From CADEFX01 sp046154585 (lineage in GTDB: Bacteria > Pseudomonadota > Alphaproteobacteria > Rhizobiales > Hyphomicrobiaceae), in assembly GCA_046154585.1 (NCBI GenBank), contig JBJXDX010000162.1:6142-70141 (forward strand): a stretch of DNA of 64,000 bases, given 5' to 3'. A program made the position numbers and the translations under genes. The notes beneath the pieces are model-generated. The model was not told the origin of the DNA. It saw only the letters and a program-made list of their open reading frames with translations, and did not search any database. Of this stretch, positions 45,086-54,098 are shown one piece after another (the stretch's first letter is position 1; the number at the start of each line of letters is the position of its first letter).

Positions 45086-46738
45086 TCACACGCCCAGATC
45101 GGCAAGGTTGGCGAAGGGGCTGATGTGCTCGAGTGCGGTCTTCACATCGACGACCACCGGACCGTCGTGTGCGAGCGCCTCTTCCACCACGCCCGCAGCC
45201 TCCTTCAGGCTCTTGATCGACAGGCCCTTGGCACCGAAGCTCTCTGCCCAGCGCACGAAGTCGGGATTCTTGATGGCCGTGCCGTGCACGCGGCCCTTGT
45301 AGGCCTTCTCCTGGTGCATGCGGATGGTGCCGTAGCTGCCGTTGTTGGAGAGGAAGACCTTGACGGGCACGTTGTATTGCACGGCTGTGGCCAGCTCCGA
45401 GCCCGTCATGAGCATGCCGCCGTCACCGATGAAGGTGATGACCTGACGGCCCGGACATCTGAGGCCCGCCGCGACGGCCGCGGGCATGCCGATACCCATG
45501 GCACCGCCGACACAGCCGATCATCACGTGCTCGCCGCTGAACGGAAAATGCCGGTGCAGCCAGCCAGAGAAGTTGCCGGCATCCGTGATGAAGACGGTGT
45601 CGGGTGCCACTTTGTCTTTGAATGCGGCGACCACGGCGCCCATGTCGAGGAATCCGTCATTGGGCGGGCTCCACGGCTGGCTTGCGGCGATGGGTTTGTG
45701 CAGCCGCTCGATCCAGGCTGCGCGTCCGAGCGTGGGCTTCGACGGATGTTCCGCGAGAGCTGACAGGAATTCCGTCGGGTCGGCAACGACCGGCAGCGTC
45801 GTCGCATACTCGCGGCCGATGCGCGAGGCGTCGTCGTGCACGTGAACGAGAGGCTGCTTGGGCACAGGTGACACCGGGAAGGTGTAGCCCTGAGTCGTAG
45901 TCTCGCCGAGGCGCGTGCCGACGGCGATGATCAGATCGGCATCGGCATAGCGATCCACCATGGGCTTCGGGATCTTGAAGCCGAGATGCCCGGCATAGTG
46001 GGGATGCGTATTCGGAAACAGATCCTGGCGTTTGAAGGTCAAGACGACAGGCAAGCCATGCGCGATCGAGGCGGACTTGAGCGCGGCGCGGCCCGCGGCT
46101 GAATTGAGCCCACCGCCTGCCAGCAGCAGCGGCCGCTCGGCTTGCGCGATGCGGCGGGTGACGTCGGCAATGAGCTCTTCCGATGGGCGCGTTGCGCGCG
46201 GCACCGGGAGCGGTTCTATGACAGAGGCACCAATGTTGTCCTCCAGCATGTCTTCCGGCAAAACGATGACGACGGGGCCCGGCGTGGGCGTTTGCGCCAC
46301 CACGAAGGCGCGCGCCAGAATCTCCGGAATGCGCGATGCATCCTCGATGGTCCACACGGCCTTGGCCATGTCCGAAAACGTCTTGGCGTAGTCGACTTCC
46401 TGGAACGATCGCCGGCCGAGCTCATTGCGTGGCACCTGGCCGACGAACAGCACCAGCGGGACGGCATCCTGCTCGGCCACGTGCACGGCAATCGACGCGT
46501 TGGTGGCACCCGGCCCCCGCGACACAAAGGCAATGCCGGGCCTGCCCGTCACCTTCGCATCGGCGACTGCCATGAAGCCGGCACCACCCTCATGCCGGCA
46601 GATGACGGTCTCGATGGTGTTGCGATCGTGCAGGCCGTCGAGAACGGCAAGGTAGCTTTCCCCGGGCACACAGAAGACGCGATCGACCGCGTGGGCAGCG
46701 AGGCAATCGACGAGGAGATCGGCGGCACGGCGGGTCAT
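45086..46738 (-). CDS. TPP-dependent acetolactate-synthase-like enzyme
   Basis: 550 aa from the ATG at 46738 with AGGAG upstream. Three-domain TPP enzyme: Pyr domain (1-170) with the activating Glu50 in CRHEGGAGFMA, middle domain (about 190-325), and PP domain with FIGDGGMLMTGSEL...VFLSNNGSYG. It differs from IlvB by lacking a nearby small subunit. Substrate could be a 2-oxoacid or a CoA-linked donor. It is likely cotranscribed with the upstream MFS transporter, which points to catabolism. Confidence 0.88.
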   Translation of the reverse strand: MTRRAADLLVDCLAAHAVDRVFCVPGESYLAVLDGLHDRNTIETVICRHEGGAGFMAVADAKVTGRPGIAFVSRGPGATNASIAVHVAEQDAVPLVLFVGQVPRNELGRRSFQEVDYAKTFSDMAKAVWTIEDASRIPEILARAFVVAQTPTPGPVVIVLPEDMLEDNIGASVIEPLPVPRATRPSEELIADVTRRIAQAERPLLLAGGGLNSAAGRAALKSASIAHGLPVVLTFKRQDLFPNTHPHYAGHLGFKIPKPMVDRYADADLIIAVGTRLGETTTQGYTFPVSPVPKQPLVHVHDDASRIGREYATTLPVVADPTEFLSALAEHPSKPTLGRAAWIERLHKPIAASQPWSPPNDGFLDMGAVVAAFKDKVAPDTVFITDAGNFSGWLHRHFPFSGEHVMIGCVGGAMGIGMPAAVAAGLRCPGRQVITFIGDGGMLMTGSELATAVQYNVPVKVFLSNNGSYGTIRMHQEKAYKGRVHGTAIKNPDFVRWAESFGAKGLSIKSLKEAAGVVEEALAHDGPVVVDVKTALEHISPFANLADLGV

Positions 46739-46815
46739 ACAAGCTCCTATCGAATGCGGCACAGGCGCCTCGAGTTGGGAGGATAGGAAACGGTCTCCCG
46801 GCGGGCAAGCCGGCC

Positions 46816-48078
46816 TCACCGCCTGCGCAGTACGGGAATCAGAGCGGCAACGCCGATCAGAGGTGCGAGGGCGAATATCCCATATGTGAGCGCGTAGCTG
46901 CCGGCGAATTTGTAGACCGTGGCAAAGGCCGCTGGACCGATAACGATGCCGGCAAATGTGAAGACCAGCACGCCGCCAGTCGCAACACCCACATTCTCGG
47001 GCCCGGCGGCACGTGCGGCCTCGGCCATAAAGAGCCCGTTCCAGCCGACGAGACAGAAGCCGAACACGAACAGCACAGCCACCATGACAACCGGCGACCA
47101 AGCCGGCGTCATGGATGCGACCAGGAAGCCCAACGCCGAGGACAGCACGCCAATGGTGATGAGGAGTTCGATGCCGCGGCCGATCCGATCGGCCAGCATG
47201 CTCCAACCGATGCGCCCGCTGACGGCACCGATCTGCATGGCCGTCGCGGTCCAGCCGGCAGCAATCAACGACCATTCGAAGTCGACGACCAGCATGGTGA
47301 CGATGAACGAGAAGAGGCAGAATTGGTAGCCGGCATAGGACAACCCAACGATGGCGAGCCCACGCAATGTGGGATGGCCAAGCGCAGCCCGCACGCCGTT
47401 GAAAAGACTCCCGCGGATGCGCGCGCCAGGATCGCGATCGCTGTCCCATTCGGCGCGCCGGAACCACATGGGTATCGCCACGGCAACGAACAGGAGCGTG
47501 CTGGCAATAATGGCCCCCTGCCAGCCCAGCCACGCGCTCAAGGCCGGCAGCAGGAGCGCGGCCAGCATGCCGCCGAGCGGGGTGCCCGTCTGCTTGATTG
47601 CGAAGATCAGATTGCGCCGGCTGGGCGGCGCGAACCGCCACAGAAGGTGCGATGCGGCGGGGTTGGTGATGCCGTAGGCCAGCCCGGCGACAATGGAGCA
47701 TAGGACGGCAATGGCGAGATCGCCGGCGGCGAACCCCGCAAGAGCAATCCCAGAGGCGGCGACGGCGGCAAAGCTCGTTGCTGCTGCTCCATAGCGGCGC
47801 ACGTAGAGACCGGAGAAGCTGGAGAAGAGCGAGGCGACGATGTAGATCAGGCTGATCTGGTAACCGACGGCCTCGGCGCCCACGCCGAATGTAGGTGCCG
47901 CCCTGGTTGCCAGCGTGGGCAGGGCAAGCACGGCGAACAGTGTCACGGCCTGCACCCCGGACACCAGCCCCAACAAAGCCGCAAGCTGGCCCAGGCGAAG
48001 GCCGGCCGGCATATCAACAACCGATGCTTCAACCGCAGCAGCAGAGCCGGCCGCCCTCGCGGGATCTGTCGTGCTCAC
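46816..48078 (-). CDS. MFS transporter
   Basis: 420 aa from a GTG at 48078 with GGGAG upstream. Twelve hydrophobic helices; the loop 2-3 motif is FSGLYVRRYGAA and the domain linker around 190-215 is charged (RRAEWDSDRDPGARIRG). Probably an organic-acid importer for the adjacent TPP enzyme pathway; substrate unknown. Divergent from the alcohol-dehydrogenase stub. Confidence 0.9.
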   Translation of the reverse strand: MSTTDPARAAGSAAAVEASVVDMPAGLRLGQLAALLGLVSGVQAVTLFAVLALPTLATRAAPTFGVGAEAVGYQISLIYIVASLFSSFSGLYVRRYGAAATSFAAVAASGIALAGFAAGDLAIAVLCSIVAGLAYGITNPAASHLLWRFAPPSRRNLIFAIKQTGTPLGGMLAALLLPALSAWLGWQGAIIASTLLFVAVAIPMWFRRAEWDSDRDPGARIRGSLFNGVRAALGHPTLRGLAIVGLSYAGYQFCLFSFIVTMLVVDFEWSLIAAGWTATAMQIGAVSGRIGWSMLADRIGRGIELLITIGVLSSALGFLVASMTPAWSPVVMVAVLFVFGFCLVGWNGLFMAEAARAAGPENVGVATGGVLVFTFAGIVIGPAAFATVYKFAGSYALTYGIFALAPLIGVAALIPVLRRR

Positions 48079-48211
48079 ATCGCTCCCTTGCCGTCGCGCA
48101 TTGGTGCTTGGTGCCTTTGGATTTGCCCGTATAGAGTGATTCAACAAGCCTTTAGTCTCGCTGCGACCGTGTGGCCAGCGCAAGCAACAAAACAAGAGCG
48201 AGGAGGACGCA

Positions 48212-48373
48212 GTGAAGGGTGTGGCCTTTGCCGGCAATCGCAAAGTCGGGATTCGCGACTTTCCCACACTAAAACCAGGTCCGAGCGCCATGGTGATGGA
48301 GATCGACACATTCGGCGTGTGTCGCACGGGTCTGCATGCTTACCTTGGGCCGGGCGGGGGCCGCCGGACGTGA
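48212..48373 (+). pseudogene. N-terminal stub of a zinc alcohol dehydrogenase (MDR family)
   Basis: 53 codons from a GTG with a strong GGAGGACGCA ribosome site. MKGVAFAGNRKVGIRDFP and VMEIDTFGVCRTGLHAYLG match the start of MDR dehydrogenases up to the first zinc ligand, Cys, then the frame ends at TGA in GGGRRT. The remaining roughly 300 residues are gone, replaced by the GntR gene region. A deletion remnant; a short functional peptide is unlikely. Confidence 0.72.
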
Positions 48374-48507
48374 ACAGAAATCGATCGCCATGCCGCACAA
48401 GATGCTACTGCTTCGACCTTCGTTACGTTTTTCGCAACGCGTGAGATCTCTGGTTTCGTCGCACGTTTCGCCGGTCCTGTTTCGAAGACGCATTCTTGTG
48501 GAGCGCC

Positions 48508-49272
48508 ATGCGGAGCCATTCGTTGAGACGCACAACCGATGATGCGGGGCTGCCTCTCTATGTCCGGCTCGCCCAGACTCTCGGTGACGGTATCGCCAAC
48601 GGAAAATATTCCGTTGGCGGTCTCCTGCCGACGGAGGCGGAGCTGGGTGTGGCCTTTGGCGTCTCGCGCCATACCGTGCGGCAGGCCATCCAGCATCTGC
48701 GCCACCAGGGGTTGGTATCAGCGCGTAAGGGTGTGGGTACCCGCGTGGAGGCACGTCGCGGCAAATCCCGGTACACCCATTCGATCCATTCGCTCGCCGA
48801 GATCCTGCAATACGCGCTCGAAACGCGGCTGGAAGTCTCCGAGCTTTCTTTGCGGGCCGCACGTGGCCCAACGGCCGAGATGCTCGGCTGCCGGCCGGGG
48901 AAGCGGTGGATGCACGTGGTCGGCGTTCGCTACGCCGCAAGCGGGGAGCGCCCCATTTGCCTGTCCGACATCTATATTGACGCCGCCTACAAATCGATCT
49001 CGAGCGAGATCGGTAAGGCGCGTACCGCGATTTGCGCAATCATCGAACAGCGCTTCGGCGAAACCATTATCGAGGTCGAACAGCAGATCGAGGGTGCCGT
49101 TCTGTCCGAATCCGAGGCGCGGCGTCTCGGGGCGCAAGAGGGATCGCCGGCGCTGCGGCTCACGCGCCACTACTTTGTCACGGGCCGCCGCCTGATTGAA
49201 ATGTCCATCAGCTTGCATCCCGCGGACCGGTTCTCGTATGCGATGACGATCAAGAGAGACGTTTCCGCCTGA
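48508..49272 (+). CDS. GntR-family regulator, HutC/UTRA type
   Basis: 254 aa, ATG at 48508 with GGAG upstream. Winged helix (about 15-80, LPTEAELGVAFGVSRHTVRQAI) and a UTRA ligand-binding domain (about 95-245, ERPICLSDIYIDAAY, EGSPALRLTRHYF). It ends 38 bp before the dehydratase gene and probably regulates it in response to a sugar acid. Confidence 0.9.
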   Translation: MRSHSLRRTTDDAGLPLYVRLAQTLGDGIANGKYSVGGLLPTEAELGVAFGVSRHTVRQAIQHLRHQGLVSARKGVGTRVEARRGKSRYTHSIHSLAEILQYALETRLEVSELSLRAARGPTAEMLGCRPGKRWMHVVGVRYAASGERPICLSDIYIDAAYKSISSEIGKARTAICAIIEQRFGETIIEVEQQIEGAVLSESEARRLGAQEGSPALRLTRHYFVTGRRLIEMSISLHPADRFSYAMTIKRDVSA

Positions 49273-49310
49273 ACCAGGCTGTGCCAGGCTCATGCGATGG
49301 AGGATCGATC

Positions 49311-51035
49311 GTGTCACGCAAGAAACCCGAGGATCTGAGATCCCATCGTTGGCTTGGCGTCGAAGATCTGCGCGCCTTCGGGCATCGCTCGCGCCTCAGG
49401 CAGATGGGTTATGACGAGGGGGACTGGGGGCGCAAGCCGGTCATAGGCATCGTCAACACGTGGAGCGACATCAACGCCTGCCACGCGCATCTGCGCGCAC
49501 GCGCGGAAGACGTGAAGCGCGGCGTGCTGCAGGCGGGCGGCTTCCCTCTTGAGCTGCCGGCCATTTCCCTGGCCGAGCCGTTCCAGAAGCCTTCGACCAT
49601 GCTCTATCGCAACCTGCTGGCGATGGAGACGGAGGAACTGCTGCGCAGCTATCCGATCGACGGCGCCGTGCTGCTCGGCGGCTGCGACAAGACCACGCCC
49701 GGGCTGGTGATGGGCGCCATTTCCATGGGTCTGCCCGCGATTTTCTGCCCGGCCGGACCCATGCTGCGCGGCAACTGGCGCGGACAAACTCTGGGCTCCG
49801 GCTCCGACGTCTGGAAATACTGGGACGAGAAACGCGCCGGCACGATCTCCGATGCCGATTGGCGCGACATGGAAGCGGGCATCGCGCGCTCGTTCGGGAC
49901 GTGCATGACCATGGGCACGGCGGCGACCATGATGGCCGTCGCTGAAACGCTCGGACTGTCATTGCCCGGCGCGTCGTCGATCCCGGCGGCCGATGCGGCT
50001 CATCCGCATATGTGCACGAGCTCCGGCCGCCGCATCGTCGAGATGGTGTGGGAGGATTTGACGCCGGACAAGATCGTGACCGCTGCAGCCGTCGAGAATG
50101 CCATCATGGTGCACATGGCCATGGGCGGCTCCACCAACTGCATCATTCACCTGATCGCCATGGCGCGGCGCGCCGGCGTCGCGCTGTCGCTCGAGCGCTT
50201 CGACCAGATCTCACGAACGGTGCCGGTGATCGCCAACATCCGCCCGTCGGGCGCCTACCTGATGGAGGACTTCTTCTATGCGGGCGGCATCCGGGCGCTG
50301 ATGAAGCAGCTCGGCGGCAAGCTGCATTGCTCGGCGATAACGGTCAGCGGCAAGACGGTGTGCGAGAACGTCGAAACGGCCGAGGTCTACAACAGCGACG
50401 TGATCCGCGCGCTCGATACGGCCATTTATGCCGAGGGTGCGACAGCCATCCTCACCGGCAATCTGGCGCCCCGCGGCTGCGTGATGAAGCCGTCCGCGGC
50501 CGAGCCGCGGCTCAGGCAGCATCGCGGCCCCGCCATCGTGTTCCGCGATTACAATCACATGGCGGCCGAGATTGACCGGGAAGATCTAGATGTGACGGCG
50601 GACCATGTTCTCGTGCTGCAGAACGCCGGGCCCAAAGGCGGACCCGGAATGCCGGAATGGGGCATGCTGCCGATCCCGAAGAAGCTGGTGCAGGCGGGCG
50701 TGCGCGACATGGTGCGGATCTCCGATGCGCGCATGAGCGGTACCAGCTACGGCGCCTGCATCCTGCATGTCGCGCCGGAGAGCTTTGTCGGCGGACCGCT
50801 GGCGCTGGTCGAGACCGGCGACGAGATCGAAGTCGACGTCAATCGCCGGCGTATCCACCTGCACGTGTCCGATGCGGAACTCGAACGGCGCAAATTGAAG
50901 TGGACGCCGCTGGAGCCCCGATACGCGCGCGGCTATGGGCGCATGTATCAGGAGCACATCGGTCAAGCCGACGACGGATGCGACTTCGATTTCCTTGAAT
51001 CGGGCGCGACCGTTCCGGAGCCCGAGATCCATTGA
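49311..51035 (+). CDS. IlvD/Edd-family dehydratase, sugar-acid (arabonate-type) dehydratase
   Basis: 574 aa from a GTG at 49311 with GGAGG upstream. Iron-sulfur cysteines C57 (DINACHAH), C125 (LLGGCDKTTPG, also the metal Asp126 and carbamylated-type Lys127) and C198 (FGTCMTMG) show a [2Fe-2S] dehydratase. The length and the MLYRNLL, GPMLRGNWRG and TSSGRRIVEMV blocks fit the L-arabonate/D-xylonate dehydratase subgroup rather than branched-chain IlvD. It could form the 2-keto-3-deoxy acid used by the DapA-like enzyme at 1584. Substrate inferred. Confidence 0.87.
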   Translation: MSRKKPEDLRSHRWLGVEDLRAFGHRSRLRQMGYDEGDWGRKPVIGIVNTWSDINACHAHLRARAEDVKRGVLQAGGFPLELPAISLAEPFQKPSTMLYRNLLAMETEELLRSYPIDGAVLLGGCDKTTPGLVMGAISMGLPAIFCPAGPMLRGNWRGQTLGSGSDVWKYWDEKRAGTISDADWRDMEAGIARSFGTCMTMGTAATMMAVAETLGLSLPGASSIPAADAAHPHMCTSSGRRIVEMVWEDLTPDKIVTAAAVENAIMVHMAMGGSTNCIIHLIAMARRAGVALSLERFDQISRTVPVIANIRPSGAYLMEDFFYAGGIRALMKQLGGKLHCSAITVSGKTVCENVETAEVYNSDVIRALDTAIYAEGATAILTGNLAPRGCVMKPSAAEPRLRQHRGPAIVFRDYNHMAAEIDREDLDVTADHVLVLQNAGPKGGPGMPEWGMLPIPKKLVQAGVRDMVRISDARMSGTSYGACILHVAPESFVGGPLALVETGDEIEVDVNRRRIHLHVSDAELERRKLKWTPLEPRYARGYGRMYQEHIGQADDGCDFDFLESGATVPEPEIH

Positions 51036-51056
51036 TCCAGGGCTCCTCTAGTCGAC

Positions 51057-51779
51057 TCAGGTCATCTCGGTCCAGTAGACCTCGTCGCCAAAATGGCACT
51101 TGGCCTGGCGCCATTCGACGGGCCGCCCGTCGAGCGTATAGACGACGCGATCAAGGGACAGGATCGGCGTATCCGTCGCGATCTGAAGCTCCTTGGCGAT
51201 CTCATCGTCGGCCTTGGCCACCCGCACCTGCTCCTCCGCCCGGCCCAGCAGCAGATTGAACTGCTGTGCCAGGAGGGTGATGCGATGCGGCACATCGCGC
51301 AAATCGCTCAAGCCCGGAAAGAGGCTGTCGGGAAGCGCCACGTGCTCCACCATGAAGGGCACGTTGCCCGACTGCCTGACACGATGGATGCGCGTGACGC
51401 GATTGCCCGGCCGCAAGCGCAATCTTTTCTGCTCCAGCTCGTGCGCTTCGCCCGCGCTGAACTCGGTACTCGCCACTTCGCCGGCAAAGCGAACGCCTTT
51501 GCTGGTGCGGATGTTGGTGTAGCGGATCGCCAGCTCCTCGGATGTATGGTCCGAGACAAAGGTCCCGCGTCCCTGCCGGCGATAGATCAGACGCTCGCTC
51601 TCCATCTCTTCCAAAGCGCGGCGCACCGTCCCCGGACTGACGGAAAGCTCTCGCGCAAGGTCGACTTCGTTCGGAAGTGTTCCGCCGGGCTTCCATTCGC
51701 CGGCGACAATGCGAGCAACCAACAGGTCCCGCACCTGCAGGTACAACGGGCGTGTCGAAAAAGGAGCAGTCTTCAGCAT
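51057..51779 (-). CDS. GntR-family regulator, HutC/UTRA type
   Basis: 240 aa from the ATG at 51779. Winged helix (about 8-72, LPNEVDLARELSVSPGTVRRALEEM) and UTRA domain (about 95-235, GNVPFMVEHVALPDSLFPG). Convergent with the dehydratase gene. A palindrome at 51804-51826 is well placed for autoregulation. The transposon lies 78 bp upstream of its start and may have changed its promoter. Confidence 0.9.
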   Translation of the reverse strand: MLKTAPFSTRPLYLQVRDLLVARIVAGEWKPGGTLPNEVDLARELSVSPGTVRRALEEMESERLIYRRQGRGTFVSDHTSEELAIRYTNIRTSKGVRFAGEVASTEFSAGEAHELEQKRLRLRPGNRVTRIHRVRQSGNVPFMVEHVALPDSLFPGLSDLRDVPHRITLLAQQFNLLLGRAEEQVRVAKADDEIAKELQIATDTPILSLDRVVYTLDGRPVEWRQAKCHFGDEVYWTEMT

Positions 51780-51803
51780 GGTCCCCACACCTCTATTATG
51801 CTG

Positions 51804-51826
51804 ATAAGTTAGATAAAACAACTTAT
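51804..51826. promoter_or_regulatory. Inverted repeat ahead of the GntR gene, candidate operator
   Basis: ATAAGTT (51804-51810) and AACTTAT (51820-51826), perfect 7-bp arms with a 9-base spacer, 25 bp before the start codon of the regulator. Likely autorepression site. Confidence 0.5.
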
Positions 51827-51856
51827 ACGTGTATTCGTTAACAGACGGCATCCATA

Positions 51857-51864
51857 TCTTTGAC
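51857..51864. repeat. 8-bp target-site duplication, left copy
   Basis: TCTTTGAC immediately before the left inverted repeat, identical to 55487-55494. Eight bases is the usual IS1595 duplication length. Confidence 0.95.
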
Positions 51865-51888
51865 GGCGATTATATACTTGACAAAAGT
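51865..51888. repeat. Left terminal inverted repeat (24 bp)
   Basis: Begins GGCGATTATATACTTG; all 24 positions match the reverse complement of 55463-55486. An SD-like AGGAGG and the transposase ATG follow within 63 bp. Confidence 0.95.
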
Positions 51889-51927
51889 ATACGGGTTCCC
51901 TATAACATTCTGTAGGAGGACCGGACA

Positions 51928-52890
51928 ATGTTTGATCTCACCAACCCAATCTTCAATGACGCGGACAAAGCTCGCGAGCATTTGGAAAAGCTGCGCTGGC
52001 CCCACGGTCCTGTTTGCGTCCATTGCGGCTCAACTGGCGATGACGTTGCCCTAGTCGAGCACACCGGCAAGAAGACCAAGCCCACGCCTGAGGGCAAGAA
52101 ACACCGCCCCGCCCGCAAGGGTCTCTACTTCTGCAACGGCTGTGGGATGCAGTTCTCGGTCCTTCTGGGCACCGTCCTTGAGAAGTCGCATATCCCCGTC
52201 AACAAGTGGCTGGCCGGGTTCTTCATGATGTGCGCCAGCAAGAAGGGCGTGTCGGCCCACCAGCTCCACCGCCAGCTCAAGGTCACATACAAAAGCGCTT
52301 GGTTCATGGCGCACCGCATCCGCGAAGCCATGCGTTCGGGCGGCCTTGCCCCTCCTATGGGCTCTGGCGGCGAAATGGTCGAGGTGGACGAGACCTACAT
52401 CGGCCGTAAGGCAGGCACCAAGAAGGCCAAGGGCGGCGGCGGGCACAAGAACGCCGTGCTGACGCTGGTCCAGCGTGGCGGCGAAGCTCGTTCCTTCCAT
52501 GTCGATCGCACGGACATGGCCAACATCATCCCCATCGTGGCTGAGAACATCGCCGCCGAAGCCCGCGTTTCAACCGATGACGCCGCCGTCTATCAGGACA
52601 TGCACGTAGGCTTTGCCGAGCACGAGGTCGTCCAGCACTCCAAGGACGAATACGTGCGCGGCGACTTCCACACCAACAGCGTCGAGAACTACTACTCGGT
52701 GTTCAAGCGCGGCATGAAGGGAGTCTATCAGCACTGCTCTGAGAAGCACCTGCACCGCTACCTTGCCGAGTTCGATTTCCGTTACTCAAACCGCTCGAAG
52801 CTCGGCATCGAGGACAACGAGCGCACCGAGAAGGCGATCAAGCAGATCGAGGGTCGCCGCCTCACGTATCGGCGGACTAACGGGGCCTGA
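51928..52890 (+). CDS. IS1595-family transposase
   Basis: 320 aa, ATG with AGGAGG upstream. N-terminal zinc-ribbon (C30-x2-C33 and C69-x2-C72), then an ISXO2-like catalytic domain: VEVDETYIG (Asp154), VSTDDAAVY (Asp217 or 218), and HTNSVENYYSVFKRGMKGVY (Asn250, Glu253), as expected for the family. Full length with no interruptions, so the element may still be active. Confidence 0.96.
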   Translation: MFDLTNPIFNDADKAREHLEKLRWPHGPVCVHCGSTGDDVALVEHTGKKTKPTPEGKKHRPARKGLYFCNGCGMQFSVLLGTVLEKSHIPVNKWLAGFFMMCASKKGVSAHQLHRQLKVTYKSAWFMAHRIREAMRSGGLAPPMGSGGEMVEVDETYIGRKAGTKKAKGGGGHKNAVLTLVQRGGEARSFHVDRTDMANIIPIVAENIAAEARVSTDDAAVYQDMHVGFAEHEVVQHSKDEYVRGDFHTNSVENYYSVFKRGMKGVYQHCSEKHLHRYLAEFDFRYSNRSKLGIEDNERTEKAIKQIEGRRLTYRRTNGA

Positions 52891-53192
52891 TGCGGATCAG
52901 ATGACGCGCGAGCTTAGGCGCGGGTATCGTAAGTGGCGAAAGCAGCGAAACTAGACGAAAGTTTCAGAACTGATTTCGAATCAAAATCAATGGCTTGACT
53001 CTTATCTCTGGCGCTCTGAAATGGATGCGCAGGCGATTCGTAATGCCTGCAAATGAGCGAGCCGACACGTGGTTGCACACGTATCGGCTCAAAACCAGCC
53101 GCAGCAGGGCTGGGCGCATCAGCGCGGGGCTGACCTTGAGTCAAACCCGTATGCCTGTCAAGCCTTGCTGCGGCGCTTTTGGAGCGCTGACA
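52891..53192. other. 302-bp non-coding stretch inside the transposon with a long hairpin
   Basis: It contains only a 17-codon open frame after the transposase and one strong hairpin (53059-53090). Nothing else is recognised; it may hold the promoter for the next small gene. Confidence 0.5.
53059..53090. terminator. Strong hairpin after the transposase gene
   Basis: GAGCCGA-c-ACGTG and CACGT-a-TCGGCTC pair over 12 bp with one mismatch and a 6-base loop (53072-53077). No T-run follows on the plus strand, so it could be a terminator without a U-tract or another structural element. Confidence 0.45.
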
Positions 53193-53390
53193 ATGCAAGA
53201 GCAACCACCCAGCTACCGCCTGACTTTCGATGATGCCGTGAGCATATGGCTCAGGTCGTGGGCTGGCGAGTTTCAGAACCGGATCGCGGCTGACTACGAC
53301 GTAAATCCTGGCCGCGTGAACGAAGTCCTGAAAGAGCGCCGGCACATAGGCAGTAAGTCAGTCGCGCGCACAAAACCAAAGCCGCACTGA
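53193..53390 (+). CDS. Small HTH-like protein, transposon cargo
   Basis: 65 aa, ATG with GGAGCGC eight bases upstream. YRLTFDDAVSIWLRSWAGEF and AADYDVNPGRVNEVLKER suggest a small helix-turn-helix DNA binder of a type often found beside mobile genes. No other domain. Confidence 0.65.
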   Translation: MQEQPPSYRLTFDDAVSIWLRSWAGEFQNRIAADYDVNPGRVNEVLKERRHIGSKSVARTKPKPH

Positions 53391-53488
53391 GATCAGAGCG
53401 TGGCGGCCGGTCGTGGGGCTGGCCGCCAACGGCCGTTGATTTGGAATTGACTCGACAACTTGACAGACTACGGCTAAGCCGTATATCC

Positions 53489-53776
53489 ATGCAGGATGAC
53501 GAATTCGAGTGGGATGACGAAAAGGCTCAGGCAAATCTCAAGGAACACGGTGTAAGTTTCGAGGCTGCCAAGCTAGTTTTCAAAGATCCCTTCGCTTTCG
53601 ATTGGACTGATGATCGCGAAGAGTATGGAGAAGACCGCAGCTGCATAATAGGAGCGGCTGACGGTCGGATTCTATTTGTAGCGTACACTGAGCGGAACGG
53701 TCGTACGCGTATCATTTCCGCACGAGGAGCAGAACCGCATGAAAGGCGGCAATATCACGAAGAGAATTCGAGCTAG
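53489..53776 (+). CDS. brnT: BrnT-family toxin
   Basis: 95 aa from the ATG at 53489. The BrnT signature FEWDDEKAQANLKEHGVSFE opens the protein and RIISARGAEPHERRQY closes it. BrnT is a RelE-fold ribonuclease toxin neutralised by BrnA. It overlaps the antitoxin gene by 38 bp. Lower-GC DNA than the flanking chromosome suggests foreign origin. Confidence 0.88.
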   Translation: MQDDEFEWDDEKAQANLKEHGVSFEAAKLVFKDPFAFDWTDDREEYGEDRSCIIGAADGRILFVAYTERNGRTRIISARGAEPHERRQYHEENSS

Positions 53777-54098
53777 GCCGGTCATAGACTGGAGTCGGTT
53801 TGATGCCATGAGTGACGCGGCGCGTCACCGGGCAGCCATAAGTGATCCAGACGCCCGTCCTTTGTCGCCTTCAGATATGAAGCGGATGAAGCGAAAGTCT
53901 AGGAGCGCCATAATTCGCCGCGCTCTAGGGCTAACACAGGAAGAGTTTTCTGCGCACTTTCAGATTCCAGTCGGAACCCTTAGGGACTGGGAACAGGGTC
54001 GCAAGGAACCTGATCAGGCGGCTAAATCATACCTCAAGGTTATAGCGCGCAACCCTGAGGCTGTGCGACGCGCGTTGGAGCCGGGAAAGAAGGATTAG
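53739..54098 (+). CDS. brnA: BrnA-type antitoxin with XRE-like HTH
   Basis: 119 aa. The N-terminal half (KRIRARPVIDWSRFDAMSD) is of the BrnA toxin-wrapping kind; the C-terminal half is an XRE-like HTH (ALGLTQEEFSAHFQIPVGTL) instead of the ribbon-helix-helix of classical BrnA. It should repress the brnTA operon. Overlaps brnT by 38 bp. Confidence 0.8.
   Translation: MKGGNITKRIRARPVIDWSRFDAMSDAARHRAAISDPDARPLSPSDMKRMKRKSRSAIIRRALGLTQEEFSAHFQIPVGTLRDWEQGRKEPDQAAKSYLKVIARNPEAVRRALEPGKKD

Noticed and set aside
46739..47701. Long N-terminal extension of the TPP enzyme
   Set aside because: It reads through the MFS gene in another frame; the ATG at 46738 has an SD and the conserved start.
52901..52954. 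17-codon frame after the transposase
   Set aside because: Very short and no ribosome site; probably a tail of non-coding DNA.
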